A DNA stretch of 64,000 nucleotides from Limosilactobacillus caecicola (GTDB lineage: Bacteria > Bacillota > Bacilli > Lactobacillales > Lactobacillaceae), in contig NZ_CALPCI010000001.1 in assembly GCF_943192935.1 (NCBI RefSeq), positions 1 through 64,000 of the forward strand, given 5' to 3'. Positions 8,916-18,244 of this stretch are shown piece after piece (position 1 is the stretch's first letter; every line of letters starts with the position of its first letter). The notes beneath the pieces were generated by a model. That model searched no databases. It worked only from the letters and a program-made list of their open reading frames with translations, and had not been told where the DNA came from. A program made the position numbers and the translations under genes.

Positions 8916-9503
8916 TTATTTATTCAAATGTTTTAACAATGGGACCGCGATTAATGGCACGACAATGGCGGTGACGATTAATTCTGCCATTCCGTTAGTG
9001 CCTAAAATCGTTGCTAGAGCAACTGCTAAGCCGGATTGCTGGACGTGGTAACCTGCCGCCACGGCCGGCGTATTAGCAAACAGGAAAATCCCACCCAAGA
9101 CTAACAGTGAATTAGTTAGCGAAGCTAAGGCACCGGCAACCCCGGCCGCTAACCGTGGTTTGTGACCACGAAAGGCAAGAAAGACGTAACCGGCAACCAC
9201 GCCAACGAGGATCCGCGGAAGCACAGCAATCACCGGATTCGTAAACACCAGTGGTGCTAAGGCACTACTTGGATAGACGAAGGCGCGGACCCAGGTCAGG
9301 ATTCCCCAGGCACCGCCGACGATGGCTCCATCAAGCGGTCCGCAGACGACGGCAATCACCGCCACAGTAATCGGCAAAGTAGTAATGGATAGCGGCCCCA
9401 ACGGAATATTCCCCAAAAATGGTAGGAAGTCCTGAATAACAATCAAGACAATTAATAACGTCCGCCGCGTCATGTTGTGAATTTGTTGACGTTGACGATT
9501 CAT
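8916..9503 (-). CDS. ECF transporter S component, possibly pantothenate (PanT-like)
   Basis: About 195 residues with six hydrophobic segments, the size and layout of a substrate-binding S component of an energy-coupling factor vitamin transporter. Recognisable stretches are FLGNIPLGPLSITTLPITV, GAIVGGAWGILTWVRAF and NPVIAVLPRILVGVVAG, reminiscent of the PF12822 group that includes PanT and FolT. It would use the shared EcfA/EcfA'/EcfT module encoded elsewhere. The start is placed at the ATG at 9503, because GAGGAG lies just before it and inside the longer frame. The substrate is a guess. No riboswitch is evident upstream. Confidence 0.7.
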   Translation of the reverse strand: MNRQRQQIHNMTRRTLLIVLIVIQDFLPFLGNIPLGPLSITTLPITVAVIAVVCGPLDGAIVGGAWGILTWVRAFVYPSSALAPLVFTNPVIAVLPRILVGVVAGYVFLAFRGHKPRLAAGVAGALASLTNSLLVLGGIFLFANTPAVAAGYHVQQSGLAVALATILGTNGMAELIVTAIVVPLIAVPLLKHLNK

Positions 9504-9589
9504 AATTCTCTCCTCAATTTTTAATGGGAGCATTATACCATTTCTAGCTCAACAACAAAAGTTCGTCTCAAATTGAGACGAGCTTTTTA

Positions 9590-9802
9590 CTAAGAATGCA
9601 GGTATTCCCTCAACGCTTCCCCGACCACCTTGTTGAGGCTTTCACCTTTTTCTTCGGCTGCTAAGGCTAGATCACGATGTAGTTCTAGGGTAACTTGAAC
9701 CTTAAACGTGCCTTTATAAGATATCTGCGGGGTTCCTCCTTCGGCTTTACAATCTGCTAAGTACTCATCAATTACACCGTGGAAATCATCTCCAATTTTC
9801 AA
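9590..9802 (-). pseudogene. HicB-family antitoxin remnant (N-terminus lost)
   Basis: The 70 codons match the C-terminal half of HicB/RHH antitoxins: DDFHGVIDEYLADCKAEGG, then the ribbon-helix-helix block FKVQVTLELHRDLALAAEEKGESLNKVVGEALREYL. Full members carry about 45 more N-terminal residues with a partial RNase-H-like HicB fold. Upstream of 9802 the frame has no such coding. The only start is a TTG without a convincing ribosome site. No hicA toxin gene lies beside it. It is either a decayed antitoxin or a small stand-alone RHH DNA-binding protein; I favour decay. Confidence 0.6.
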
Positions 9803-9938
9803 AACCTATATTTAAATTAGATTCTACCCCATTTTCAGATTTCTAGCTTTCAATTAAGATTATTAAGATTACTCTCTTCCCCACCGCAATCGCGGTATAC
9901 TAAGGATAATCAATCAAAAATTAATGGAGCTGAAACTC

Positions 9939-10667
9939 ATGAATACTTTAAAAACTGGTCGCCCAATTTGGGTCTACTACCTGGATATCGACTCGGGCAG
10001 CAACATCATTGTGCCCCAATTAGTCCGGGGCTTCGAAAATGATGGCTATACCGTTGTCAAAAAAGATTTTCCACAATACAAATTAGTCAAAACCACCGGG
10101 AAAACTTCCGGCACCTTCGACGGCAGTCAGGAGGACGTCCATTTCTACTACCGGAAAAAGGGCTGGGGTGAAATCGAGGACATTGATATGTACCTCTACC
10201 TGGAACAACCAACTGTCCAATATGATCGGGTCGAAGGAATGGCTATTGATAACCCGCTCCCTGGTCAAATGTACGTCCGCTCCTTCCAACGGGTTGCCAC
10301 AACCAAGGCTGAATTTTGGTACGAAGTCAATGCTGACCGCTGGATCAAATTCGACGTCAACACGATGAAGATCGTTCACCAGGACCCCTTTGCCAAGGAA
10401 CCACCGGTCAAGGATGGCCCCGTTGCCGACCTGCGGGTGCTGCCACTCAATAAAGTGCCAGCCACGGTCGACTACCTCAAGGGAGGCCACCTCTATACCT
10501 ACGATTACCCATATGGTAAGTCCACCGATACCGTTGCCAATGGTCAAGACCTTATACTGGTCGGTCGCATGGAAGACGAAAATGGTGTCACTTGGTACCA
10601 AGACGAAAGCCGTGGTTTCATCAATGGTGCGTACGTCCGCTTAGCAAACGAAGTTGAGGATGAGTAA
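9939..10667 (+). CDS. MucBP-like / SH3-like two-domain cytosolic protein
   Basis: 242 residues from the ATG at 9939; GGAG lies nine bases upstream, and inside the longer frame that starts at 9924. Residues 1-80 look like a MucBP-type beta domain (IWVYYLDIDSGSNI ... DVHFYYRKK), usually seen as repeats in secreted mucus adhesins. The C-terminal ~55 residues (HLYTYDYPYGKSTDTV ... RGFINGAYVRL) resemble the SH3-like surface domains of lactobacilli. There is no signal peptide or anchor, so it appears cytosolic, which is odd for such folds. It overlaps proC by one base (TAATG), suggesting coupled translation. Function unknown. Confidence 0.6.
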   Translation: MNTLKTGRPIWVYYLDIDSGSNIIVPQLVRGFENDGYTVVKKDFPQYKLVKTTGKTSGTFDGSQEDVHFYYRKKGWGEIEDIDMYLYLEQPTVQYDRVEGMAIDNPLPGQMYVRSFQRVATTKAEFWYEVNADRWIKFDVNTMKIVHQDPFAKEPPVKDGPVADLRVLPLNKVPATVDYLKGGHLYTYDYPYGKSTDTVANGQDLILVGRMEDENGVTWYQDESRGFINGAYVRLANEVEDE

Positions 10668-11449
10668 TGAGGATGAGTAAGATGAAAATTGGTGTCATTG
10701 GCGCGGGAAACATGGGGACCGCAATGATTAAAGGGTGGCTCAATGATGATCACCAAAAATTAGCCGTGCTGAACCCGGAAAACCCACGGGTAGAACAATT
10801 TTGTGCAGCCCATCAGTTACCACTTTTTCATGAAGCTCACGAGTTAATTGGCTGGCAACCGGAGTTACTTGTCTTCACTACTCCTGCTCCGGTCACCTTA
10901 AGTGTCATTAAACAATTTAAACTGATTTCAGCTAAAGTCATCATGGTATCTGCTGCGGCTGGGGTGAAGCTTACGGACCTGGAAGCAAGCTTGCCTAATC
11001 ATCCCTGGATTCGTATTATTCCAAATATCCCGGTGACCGTTAATGCTGGGACAATTGGTATCACCATGGGACAAAATACTAAACAACACCATGAGCTGAT
11101 TACTAAAACTTTCGAAGTTCTTGGTAACTTAATCGAGGTCCGGGAAGATCAACTCAATATTGTCGGCACCGTGGGTGGTTGTGGCCCGGCCTTTATTGAT
11201 GTGGTGATGGACGCCCTCGGTGACGCCGCCGTCAAACACGGTCTGGATCGTGAACATGCTTACCAATTAGCTGCTAGTATGGTCGCTGGATCCGGAAAAT
11301 TAGCATTACAAACGGGCCTTAGCCCCGCCACTTTGCGTGACCAGGTCACCTCACCAGGTGGCACTACTATTCGTGGTGTTCTAGCACTTGAAAAACATCG
11401 GGTGCGCTACGCGCTGATAGACGCGATTGATGCCGCCAGTGACAATTAA
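10667..11449 (+). CDS. proC: Pyrroline-5-carboxylate reductase
   Basis: 260 residues. It reduces 1-pyrroline-5-carboxylate to L-proline with NAD(P)H, the last step of proline synthesis. The N-terminal Rossmann motif is KIGVIGAGNMGTAMI. The C-terminal dimerisation domain has the family signature VGGCGPAFIDVVMDAL and GVLALEKHRVRYALIDAIDAA, with the conserved SPGGTTIRG loop just before it. The first ATG overlaps the upstream stop; the ATG at 10682 (MKIGVIG) is an alternative start that would match most family members better. A terminator follows directly. Confidence 0.92.
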   Translation: MRMSKMKIGVIGAGNMGTAMIKGWLNDDHQKLAVLNPENPRVEQFCAAHQLPLFHEAHELIGWQPELLVFTTPAPVTLSVIKQFKLISAKVIMVSAAAGVKLTDLEASLPNHPWIRIIPNIPVTVNAGTIGITMGQNTKQHHELITKTFEVLGNLIEVREDQLNIVGTVGGCGPAFIDVVMDALGDAAVKHGLDREHAYQLAASMVAGSGKLALQTGLSPATLRDQVTSPGGTTIRGVLALEKHRVRYALIDAIDAASDN

Positions 11450-11455
11450 AACTTA

Positions 11456-11498
11456 AAATGCCGTTCAGGAACCAAACTCCTGAGCGGCATTTCTTTTC
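11456..11498 (+). terminator. Terminator after proC
   Basis: Arms AAATGCCGTTCAGGA / TCCTGAGCGGCATTT around a seven-base loop, followed by CTTTT. Strong intrinsic terminator on plus. Confidence 0.9.
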
Positions 11499-11500
11499 AT

Positions 11501-11898
11501 TTAGCTTAATTTTTGACCATCAAACCAGTAATCATTGTAGTCGCTGTTACCGTCCGTCAAGGCCGTACTCCGGAAGATGACCGTAATGGGTTCGTTATTA
11601 GCAATTGCGTTTTTCAGACTTTCATTATCAATGACTAAATTGTGCGCTGTACCCAGATTGGTCAGCACCATATAAATAATAATAGGCATTCTTCAAATCC
11701 GGACGAGAACCCACGGCAACATTTTGCCGGGCAATCTCATGACCGTTTTGCTCCAGCAAGATGACGTAGTGGTTGGTATCCTTGCCGCGGTTATTAATAT
11801 GAGGCCAACCAGCCACTCACCGTTAACTGGTTATTTTGGATACTGATTTGATCTAAGTTAGCTTTTTCGGTAAACCCTTGACCAATCACACTGGATAA
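11501..11898 (-). pseudogene. RDV-repeat surface protein, 3' fragment with frameshift
   Basis: On minus the sequence reads ANLDQISIQNNQLTVSGW, then NHYVILLEQNGHEIARQNV, RPDLKNAYYYLYGADQSGY, and after a frame change near 11640 continues LVIDNESLKNAIANNEPITV and ending FRSTALTDGNSDYNDYWFDG. That is one complete RDV repeat, closest to the first repeat of the GH25 protein at 23903. It has no start or signal sequence because its 5' side ends at the terminator of the amidase gene. It is the broken tail of a further family member. Confidence 0.8.
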
Positions 11899-11933
11899 AA
11901 AAGGCGATCCTGCCTCAGGCAACATCGCTTTTC
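11897..11933 (-). terminator. Terminator after the amidase gene
   Basis: Minus-strand hairpin with AAAGCGATG / ATCGCCTTTTTT-type arms and inner GCCTGAGGC pairing, a few bases after the stop codon. Confidence 0.75.
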
Positions 11934-11937
11934 AAAA

Positions 11938-14625
11938 TTACAGTTGGTTGTATTCGTACTTCACTAATTCAATAAAGTCACTCATCGTGTAATGGGTACC
12001 AAAGAAAATCGAAGCGTTCGTGGACCAGTAACCATCTGGGTCAGTGTGGTTAGTACCACCAAGGTTTTGGCTGACCATGTGGTGGGACCAAACTGAACCG
12101 CTTGGTCCTAAGGTTGGTTCCAAGCCGTACTTCTTTAGGTTGTAAGCCGTGTAATATGCGGCATTGACGAGTTCACGGACAAATTCACTGGCCGTGTGCA
12201 CTTCCACCTGTTCGAATTGCACCGCCCGGTGGTTAGCTTGTGGACCGGCACCCCAACATTCACGATCAGTACTGGAGATTTCGATAATGTTATTGCCATC
12301 GACAAAGGCATGAACAAAGGCGTTATTATACGTACTCTTTTCGTAATTAATTTCGCCCCAGATGCTGTCGTTCGGGTTGGCCGTTTCGTGAACCACGATC
12401 ATGTTTGGCTTCCCGTTACCGGTGGCACTGTAAGCGCCAGTAACGGCCGGAATAACGTAGTCAGTCTGGATCGACGCATGACCAATGTGGTTATTAGCAA
12501 TGTAGGCATTGATCGAGTTGGCATACATGTTGGCGTTGTAAACCGTCATATTAACTGGTGATGAGTAGTAATCAACGTAGTTGCCATTACCAGCAGCATC
12601 ATCGGTGTACCGGTGAATGAACTTCACAGTGTGACCCTTCAAGTTATCAATGTTAGAAATCGTCAAGGTAAAGCCGGACTTGTCACTGCCTGGAATGTAG
12701 GGGTAGGCCTTCGCAACGTCATTCCGCGTCTGACCGGAAGTCCCAGCAATGTTCCACCGTTGCAATTCTGTATTAGTAGAAGCGTCCATCGCGATGATGT
12801 ATTGGTATGGCTTATCGCTGGTGTTCCAAGCGGCGTGCCACCCGGAAATTGTCGCCGAATTTGTGGAAACCTTAATGCTATCAAAGTTCCCGGCGTTCGT
12901 TGCATAAGTTGATGACCAGATGTCGGTATGACTGCCTTCCCCATTCGTGCCGTTGTTACTAAACCGCAGGACTAATTGGAAGTCACCGGTGCTTCCGGTA
13001 GGAATATTGAAACTCGTGTTGAAACCACTGTACAAACTGCCGTACAAGTGTGGGTAGGCGTTGGCCACGTCCGTCCGTTGGGTCAAGGTTACCGCTTGCC
13101 GACCCACTTCCTTACCATTGAGGATCAAGATGACGTACGGGTGGTTTTGACTTGCTGAAGCGCTGTTAGCAAACCAACCACTGACCTGCAGAGTATTCCC
13201 GTTCCGGGTTAAGGAATCAATGTTGTAGGCACTGCTGTCCGCTTGTATCGTTGGGTAAGTGTAATCAGTGTAGACACCGTTACTCCCGTCCCCAGTAGCA
13301 GATTGTGAGTAGCGACTAATCAAGACATAAGTATGACCTGGCGTCAGGTTCAAGCCACTAAAGCTATAGTTAAACCGGGCTTGTCCCGCTGTTGTAGTGT
13401 CTGGGTAGACCTTCTTCACATCGGCAGAACTTTGCAGAGCTACTTGATGGGCAGCAACCACTTGACCCGTGGTTTGGTCCTTGACGATCAGGTAGTGGTA
13501 AGGTTCGTAAACGGAAACGTCATCCGCGTGCCAGCCACTCACTTGTAAATTACCGTTGCTAATGGACCAGGAATCCAAGCTTCCCCGGTTGTTCTTGGTC
13601 ACTGGATTGAACCAGTAGTCGACCGTGTTCGCCCCGTTGCCGGCTGGATCATTCGTCCACCGACTCACGAATTGAATGTCATCACGCGCGTATTGGCTCG
13701 TCAACGTGAAGGTCACGTTGAAGCCGGAATTAGCAGCGTTAAAGGTGTTCGGGTACACAGCGGCGACATCTTTACGGGACACACCGTTCGTCACTAACTG
13801 CCGGGCAATTTCCCGACCAGTGGTGGAATCGTAGGCAATGATGTAGTGGTACTTCTTACCCATTGCCTGGTTGCTAGCGTGCCAACCAGAAACGGTGACC
13901 TTGCCATCAGCAGAACTAATGTTGTCCAAGTTAGCGCGGTTATCTTGCTCGATGTAAATTGGGCCAAACCAGTAATCGGTCCGCGAACCTTCCCCATGCA
14001 ACGGATCGTTGCTGTAACGATCAATGACGCTCAGTGAATGGCCACTCAAACCAGCAGGTAACGTAAAGGTGACGTCAAAACCAGCATAGTCACTTCCGGC
14101 AATGTGGGGGTAAGCAGCTTGCACGTCGTTCCGTTGTTGTGGTGCGATGGCTTGCCGTTCGATTTCCCGACCGGTCGTGTTGTCGTAGAGGATCATGTAA
14201 CGGTACTGTTCGTTTTTGCTTTGCCCAGTGGCGTGCCAGCCAGTCACCGTTAACTGTCCTTGGCCAGTAGTAGGATCACTGGAGAGAGTGGTGCCATCCA
14301 AGTGACCTTGGTTGGCGGTCGTCTGGTTATTCGTCGTCGTGGTGTCAGTTGGCATTTTGTTATCTACCGTGGTAGTCGACGAAAAATTCGTGCTTTGCAC
14401 TTTGCTGTTGGCCACGCCATCGACATTGGTGTTCGTAGCTAACGATGCTACGCGGACCGTTGCCGTATTGGCTTCAGCCACTTGGGTCGTGTCGTTCGCA
14501 TTCGTCGTGTCAGTATCGGCGTGGGCTACTGATTGGCTACCAAAGGCTAATCCGGCAGCGACCAACGCGGCACAGCACCATAACTTACCACTCTTGTATA
14601 ACTTAAAACGCTTCTTGATCTCCAT
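11938..14625 (-). CDS. Secreted five-RDV-repeat protein with N-acetylmuramoyl-L-alanine amidase domain
   Basis: 895 residues. Residues 1-36 are a KxYKxGKxW-type signal (FKLYKSGKLW, hydrophobic core, cleavage after AHA). A Ser/Thr/Asn-rich linker runs to about 104, then five RDV repeats of ~117 residues follow (each GxLD...VSGWHA...YHYII.YD.TTG.E.AR...R.DV..AYP...SGF...R.S/T...GNG...DYW). Residues ~690-895 are an Amidase_2/PGRP-like zinc amidase: IVVHETANP supplies one zinc histidine, HHMVSQN another, and HTDPDGYW follows. It should cut the MurNAc-L-Ala bond in the wall. No LPXTG anchor is present, so retention presumably relies on the repeats. Downstream terminator at 11897-11933. Confidence 0.85.
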   Translation of the reverse strand: MEIKKRFKLYKSGKLWCCAALVAAGLAFGSQSVAHADTDTTNANDTTQVAEANTATVRVASLATNTNVDGVANSKVQSTNFSSTTTVDNKMPTDTTTTNNQTTANQGHLDGTTLSSDPTTGQGQLTVTGWHATGQSKNEQYRYMILYDNTTGREIERQAIAPQQRNDVQAAYPHIAGSDYAGFDVTFTLPAGLSGHSLSVIDRYSNDPLHGEGSRTDYWFGPIYIEQDNRANLDNISSADGKVTVSGWHASNQAMGKKYHYIIAYDSTTGREIARQLVTNGVSRKDVAAVYPNTFNAANSGFNVTFTLTSQYARDDIQFVSRWTNDPAGNGANTVDYWFNPVTKNNRGSLDSWSISNGNLQVSGWHADDVSVYEPYHYLIVKDQTTGQVVAAHQVALQSSADVKKVYPDTTTAGQARFNYSFSGLNLTPGHTYVLISRYSQSATGDGSNGVYTDYTYPTIQADSSAYNIDSLTRNGNTLQVSGWFANSASASQNHPYVILILNGKEVGRQAVTLTQRTDVANAYPHLYGSLYSGFNTSFNIPTGSTGDFQLVLRFSNNGTNGEGSHTDIWSSTYATNAGNFDSIKVSTNSATISGWHAAWNTSDKPYQYIIAMDASTNTELQRWNIAGTSGQTRNDVAKAYPYIPGSDKSGFTLTISNIDNLKGHTVKFIHRYTDDAAGNGNYVDYYSSPVNMTVYNANMYANSINAYIANNHIGHASIQTDYVIPAVTGAYSATGNGKPNMIVVHETANPNDSIWGEINYEKSTYNNAFVHAFVDGNNIIEISSTDRECWGAGPQANHRAVQFEQVEVHTASEFVRELVNAAYYTAYNLKKYGLEPTLGPSGSVWSHHMVSQNLGGTNHTDPDGYWSTNASIFFGTHYTMSDFIELVKYEYNQL

Positions 14626-14756
14626 TATTTTAAATTAACGCTCCTTTATCAATTCGCAAATAATTCATAAAAATTTCAAGACTCCAGCAACTACATTAAC
14701 ACAATCGTTAAAAAAAGACAGATCTGTTATCAAAATGTCATCGGATATTAACAATT

Positions 14757-15407
14757 TTATGAATAGCTCAGCGCTCCCCGGATCGCTGGAGCAGTCCGCC
14801 ACCGGTAATCAAAGGTGCCAAAATCAACATGAGCATTCTTTTCCGCCGTCCATGGATCGTTGTAAAAGAAACCACTGCCGTCAAAGCCGGTCAGCGTGAT
14901 TGCGTGGGTCCCAAAGCCGTGCATGTGGCCCTGCCAAACCACGACCAGGTGCCGGTTAATCAGTTGGTTCTTCAACGAATCCAGGCTCCATCCCGTCATG
15001 TTCAAGGCATTGCCCAGGTGACGGGCGACTTCCCGGTTCGTTGTGTTATCGTACAAGATTGCATACCGGTAGCGTTCCTGGTTGCTTTGACCAGTCGCGT
15101 GCCAGCCACTCGCCTGCAAAGTCGCCTGCCCATCCTGGTTAGTCGTCACCGTGGCTTGGTCGAGGTGGCCGGCGTTGGTTTGCGTCTGGTTGTCCGTCGT
15201 CGAGTCCACCGGAACTTCATTGGTGACTTGGTTAGTCGTTGTGGGCGTTGTGGTTTGCGTCGTGCTCGTCAAGGTCGCAGCCGGTTCGTTCGTTGCTGCG
15301 TGGGCTTGACTTGGCAAGAAGGATCCCGCCACTAGCAGCGTCCCAAAAGTCAGGGCTGCTACACACCATTGCCTACCCCGTTTGTATAACTTATAACGTT
15401 TTTTCAT
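14757..15407 (-). CDS. Internally deleted RDV protein ending in half a C39-like peptidase domain
   Basis: 216 residues. A KxYKxG-type signal (YKLYKRGRQW) and linker lead into the first RDV repeat, which breaks off after LYDNTTNREVARH. The frame then passes directly into LKNQLINRHLVVVWQGHMH ... GTHAITLTGFDGSGFFYNDPW, the C-terminal half of a C39_2-type cysteine peptidase. The histidine (THAITLTG) and Asn/Asp (YNDPW) remain, but the N-terminal catalytic cysteine segment is gone. The likely history is an in-frame deletion of about four and a half repeats plus half the enzyme. GGAGGAG precedes the ATG, so it is probably still expressed and secreted, but it should be catalytically dead. Confidence 0.75.
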   Translation of the reverse strand: MKKRYKLYKRGRQWCVAALTFGTLLVAGSFLPSQAHAATNEPAATLTSTTQTTTPTTTNQVTNEVPVDSTTDNQTQTNAGHLDQATVTTNQDGQATLQASGWHATGQSNQERYRYAILYDNTTNREVARHLGNALNMTGWSLDSLKNQLINRHLVVVWQGHMHGFGTHAITLTGFDGSGFFYNDPWTAEKNAHVDFGTFDYRWRTAPAIRGALSYS

Positions 15408-15420
15408 AATTGCTCCTCCA

Positions 15421-15464
15421 AAAAAGCTCCCAACTATGGGGTTGCACCATAATTCGGAGCTTGA
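15421..15464 (-). terminator. Terminator between two RDV genes
   Basis: Minus-strand hairpin with AAGCTCC / GGGAGCTT arms and inner TATGG/CCATA pairing, then TTTTTT. It ends transcripts from the gene at 15568-18219. Confidence 0.8.
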
Positions 15465-15567
15465 TGATTTTTCATTATCAACATTCGTTCACTACTGCTG
15501 AGTATTACCAGCTAATAATGTTACCGATCATACTAAAAAATTCAATTATTTTTCACAATTCTGTGAC

Positions 15568-18219
15568 CTAGGCACGAGACAAATCATATGGCCGGTAAAT
15601 GTATTGGTATGGATAACCATCACTCGCCCAGTAGCTGTAGTAATTGAATTCTTGAACCGCTTCACCTGGTTGGTGGTGATTATAGCCACAGGTAGAAATA
15701 CAGTTAATTCGGTCCCCATTACCATAGGTAGAAACGATCACTGTATGACCAGCACCACCAGTACTGTAACCACGAACACCCCAAATCACGATGTCACCAT
15801 ATTGAACTTGCATTCGCCCACGTCCTTGGCCAGCAAGGTAATAACCATTACCAGCAACATACGGGTGCATCGTTGTCGTATTGTAAAGGGCGCCATATGG
15901 ATAGGCACCGGCGTCACGAAGGGCTTGGGTCATTGAACCAGAACAGTCAGCGGTGCCATCACGTCCATTTCGTGAACCGTACATTGAATAAGTGAGGTGG
16001 TGACGACGATTGCGGAACCAGTCAATCACCCGTTGGGTAAAGCTGTAAACCTTCCCGTTATTCCCATCAATGTTGTACCAATGGCCATTGATGTTTCGGG
16101 ATCCCCGGACCATCCGTCCATCATTGCCAAAGTAAACAGTGTATAGTGAATTTCGCGAATTGGCCGGATCAAGAATTGTCACAAATTGGTTCACAGCCAT
16201 TGCATAGTTGTCTGGGTTGAAGTAATAAATGTCGTTACTCCAGTAATCCGCACTATTTCCGTTACCAGTAGCGTCATTCGTGTACCGGTGCATAAACCGA
16301 ACTTCGCGATTCGTTAAGCTATCTGGAATTCCCACACTCACCTGAAAACCGGATTGACCGCTATCCCACAACCAAGGATAAGCCTTTTGAACATCGCCAC
16401 GTGATAAGTTATCTGAGATTTGCCAACGAGCAATCTCCTGACCAGTAAGGGCATCCATCGCAAACAAGTATGAATACTGTTTATTTAAGGCTCCTTCCGC
16501 GGCATGCCAACCAGAGACATTCAGACGATTACCATTAGTATTCACACTATCAATGCTTCCGACATTAGCAGCGTAGGCTGGACTCCACATGTCCGCATGC
16601 TGTCCTTCACCATTCGAAGCGTTACTGAACCGGAACACCAAATTCAGATTGTTTTGGACGTTATTAGGAATCGTAAACGTAGCTGTGAATCCACTGACCT
16701 GACTATCGTAAATTCCTGGGTAAACCTTGGCGACATCCGGACGGAAGGTTAAGGTGACCCGTTGACGACCAATCTCATGACCATCCGCTACTAAAATCAC
16801 AAATGGGAGTTGATCAGTTAATGACGCATCATTGATCATCCAACCGGAAACGGTTAACTGATTTCCTTTGGCTGTCCAATGGTCAACATTGAAAGCATGC
16901 TGATTTAATTGCTGGGCTGCATACCAGTAATCAGTGTGCACACCATCGTTGCCATTACCCTTGGCAGAAGTCGAATACCGACTCACCAGAGAATAAGAAT
17001 GATTCGGTGTTAAGTTTAAGGTCTTAAAATCCGCACTAAACCGGGACTGAACCGCTGAATACGTATCTTGATAGACCCGCGCCACATCTTTTGAAGCTGA
17101 CGTTGGCGACTCAATCGCTGCCACCTGACGCCCAGTCGTGTTATCAAAAACAATTAAATAGTGGTAAGGTTCAAAAATCGCTGCATCATCCGCATGCCAA
17201 CCGCTCACCCGTAAAGAGCCATCACTCAAATCCCATTGGTCAAGGTGACCGCGGTTCTGCCGTGAAATATTAAACCAATAATCGACCGCCTGACCATTGC
17301 CAGCCGGGTCGTTGGTCCACCGACTAACAAATTGAATGTTATCCCGCGCGTATTGTGACGTCAGTTTAAACTGCACTTTAAAACCACTGTTGCTAGCATT
17401 ACCAATCATCGGAAAGGCTCTGGAAACGTCTGCACGGGTTTGGCCTGCTTTGACGAGTTGGCGAGTGACTTCTCGACCAGTGGTAGAATCGTAGGCAATA
17501 ATGTAGTGATACTTCATTCCAGATGCCACATTAGAGGCATGCCAACCGCTAACTACGACGTTCCCCTGACCATCATTAGTGATTGAGTCCAGGGAAGCCC
17601 GGTTCTGGTTATCAATCACCACTGGCGCAAACCAATAATCGGTGTGTTGACCTTCCCCATTTAGTGCATCAGTACTATACCGCGCAATCACACTGAGTGA
17701 ATGCCCGGCAAAATTGCTTGGCAACGTGAAGTTAACGTTGAAGCCGGCGTGCAGACTGTTCTCCACGTGCGGATAAGCCTGCTGAACATCGGTCCGGTCG
17801 ACCGGAGTAACCCGTTGCCGATCAACTTCCCGGTTCATCGTATTGTCGTACAAGATCGCGTACCGGTAACGTTCCTGATTGCTCTGCCCAGCAACCTGCC
17901 AACCAGTGGCGTTTAAAGTCGTTGTCCCCGTTTTCGTATCCGTCGTCACCTGCACGTGATCCAGCGAGCCCTGGTTGGCATTGACGTCGTTATTGGTGGT
18001 TGTTTGGTCCACCGGCACTTCGTTAGTTGATGCGACCGGCGACGTTGTTTGCCGGCTTTGTTCAGTCGGCCTCTGCGACATCATACTTGCCGTGATAGGA
18101 CTAGCTGTATCACTATCCGCATGCGCCAGCGTTGTGCTTCCCATAGTGACCGCCGCAAAAGCAATTGCCGCATAACACCAAAGTTTCCCATTTTTATACA
18201 TCTTAAACCGTGTTTTCAT
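15568..18219 (-). CDS. Secreted five-RDV-repeat protein with Amidase_5 / NlpC-P60-like domain
   Basis: About 883 residues from the ATG at 18219, which has GGGAG six bases upstream. Signal FKMYKNGKLW, cleavage near AHA. Five RDV repeats fill roughly residues 95-680. The C-terminal ~200 residues contain YSMYGSRNGRDGTADCSGSM with the catalytic cysteine, GDIVIWGVRG, and GAGHTVIVSTYGNGD with the catalytic histidine, matching phage-type peptidoglycan hydrolases (PF05382, papain-like). It likely cleaves wall peptides or amide bonds. There is no sortase motif. Repeats 1 to 5 align position by position with those of the neighbours, showing descent from a common five-repeat scaffold. Confidence 0.85.
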   Translation of the reverse strand: MKTRFKMYKNGKLWCYAAIAFAAVTMGSTTLAHADSDTASPITASMMSQRPTEQSRQTTSPVASTNEVPVDQTTTNNDVNANQGSLDHVQVTTDTKTGTTTLNATGWQVAGQSNQERYRYAILYDNTMNREVDRQRVTPVDRTDVQQAYPHVENSLHAGFNVNFTLPSNFAGHSLSVIARYSTDALNGEGQHTDYWFAPVVIDNQNRASLDSITNDGQGNVVVSGWHASNVASGMKYHYIIAYDSTTGREVTRQLVKAGQTRADVSRAFPMIGNASNSGFKVQFKLTSQYARDNIQFVSRWTNDPAGNGQAVDYWFNISRQNRGHLDQWDLSDGSLRVSGWHADDAAIFEPYHYLIVFDNTTGRQVAAIESPTSASKDVARVYQDTYSAVQSRFSADFKTLNLTPNHSYSLVSRYSTSAKGNGNDGVHTDYWYAAQQLNQHAFNVDHWTAKGNQLTVSGWMINDASLTDQLPFVILVADGHEIGRQRVTLTFRPDVAKVYPGIYDSQVSGFTATFTIPNNVQNNLNLVFRFSNASNGEGQHADMWSPAYAANVGSIDSVNTNGNRLNVSGWHAAEGALNKQYSYLFAMDALTGQEIARWQISDNLSRGDVQKAYPWLWDSGQSGFQVSVGIPDSLTNREVRFMHRYTNDATGNGNSADYWSNDIYYFNPDNYAMAVNQFVTILDPANSRNSLYTVYFGNDGRMVRGSRNINGHWYNIDGNNGKVYSFTQRVIDWFRNRRHHLTYSMYGSRNGRDGTADCSGSMTQALRDAGAYPYGALYNTTTMHPYVAGNGYYLAGQGRGRMQVQYGDIVIWGVRGYSTGGAGHTVIVSTYGNGDRINCISTCGYNHHQPGEAVQEFNYYSYWASDGYPYQYIYRPYDLSRA

Positions 18220-18244
18220 TTTTTCTCCCAATTCTAACCTCTCA

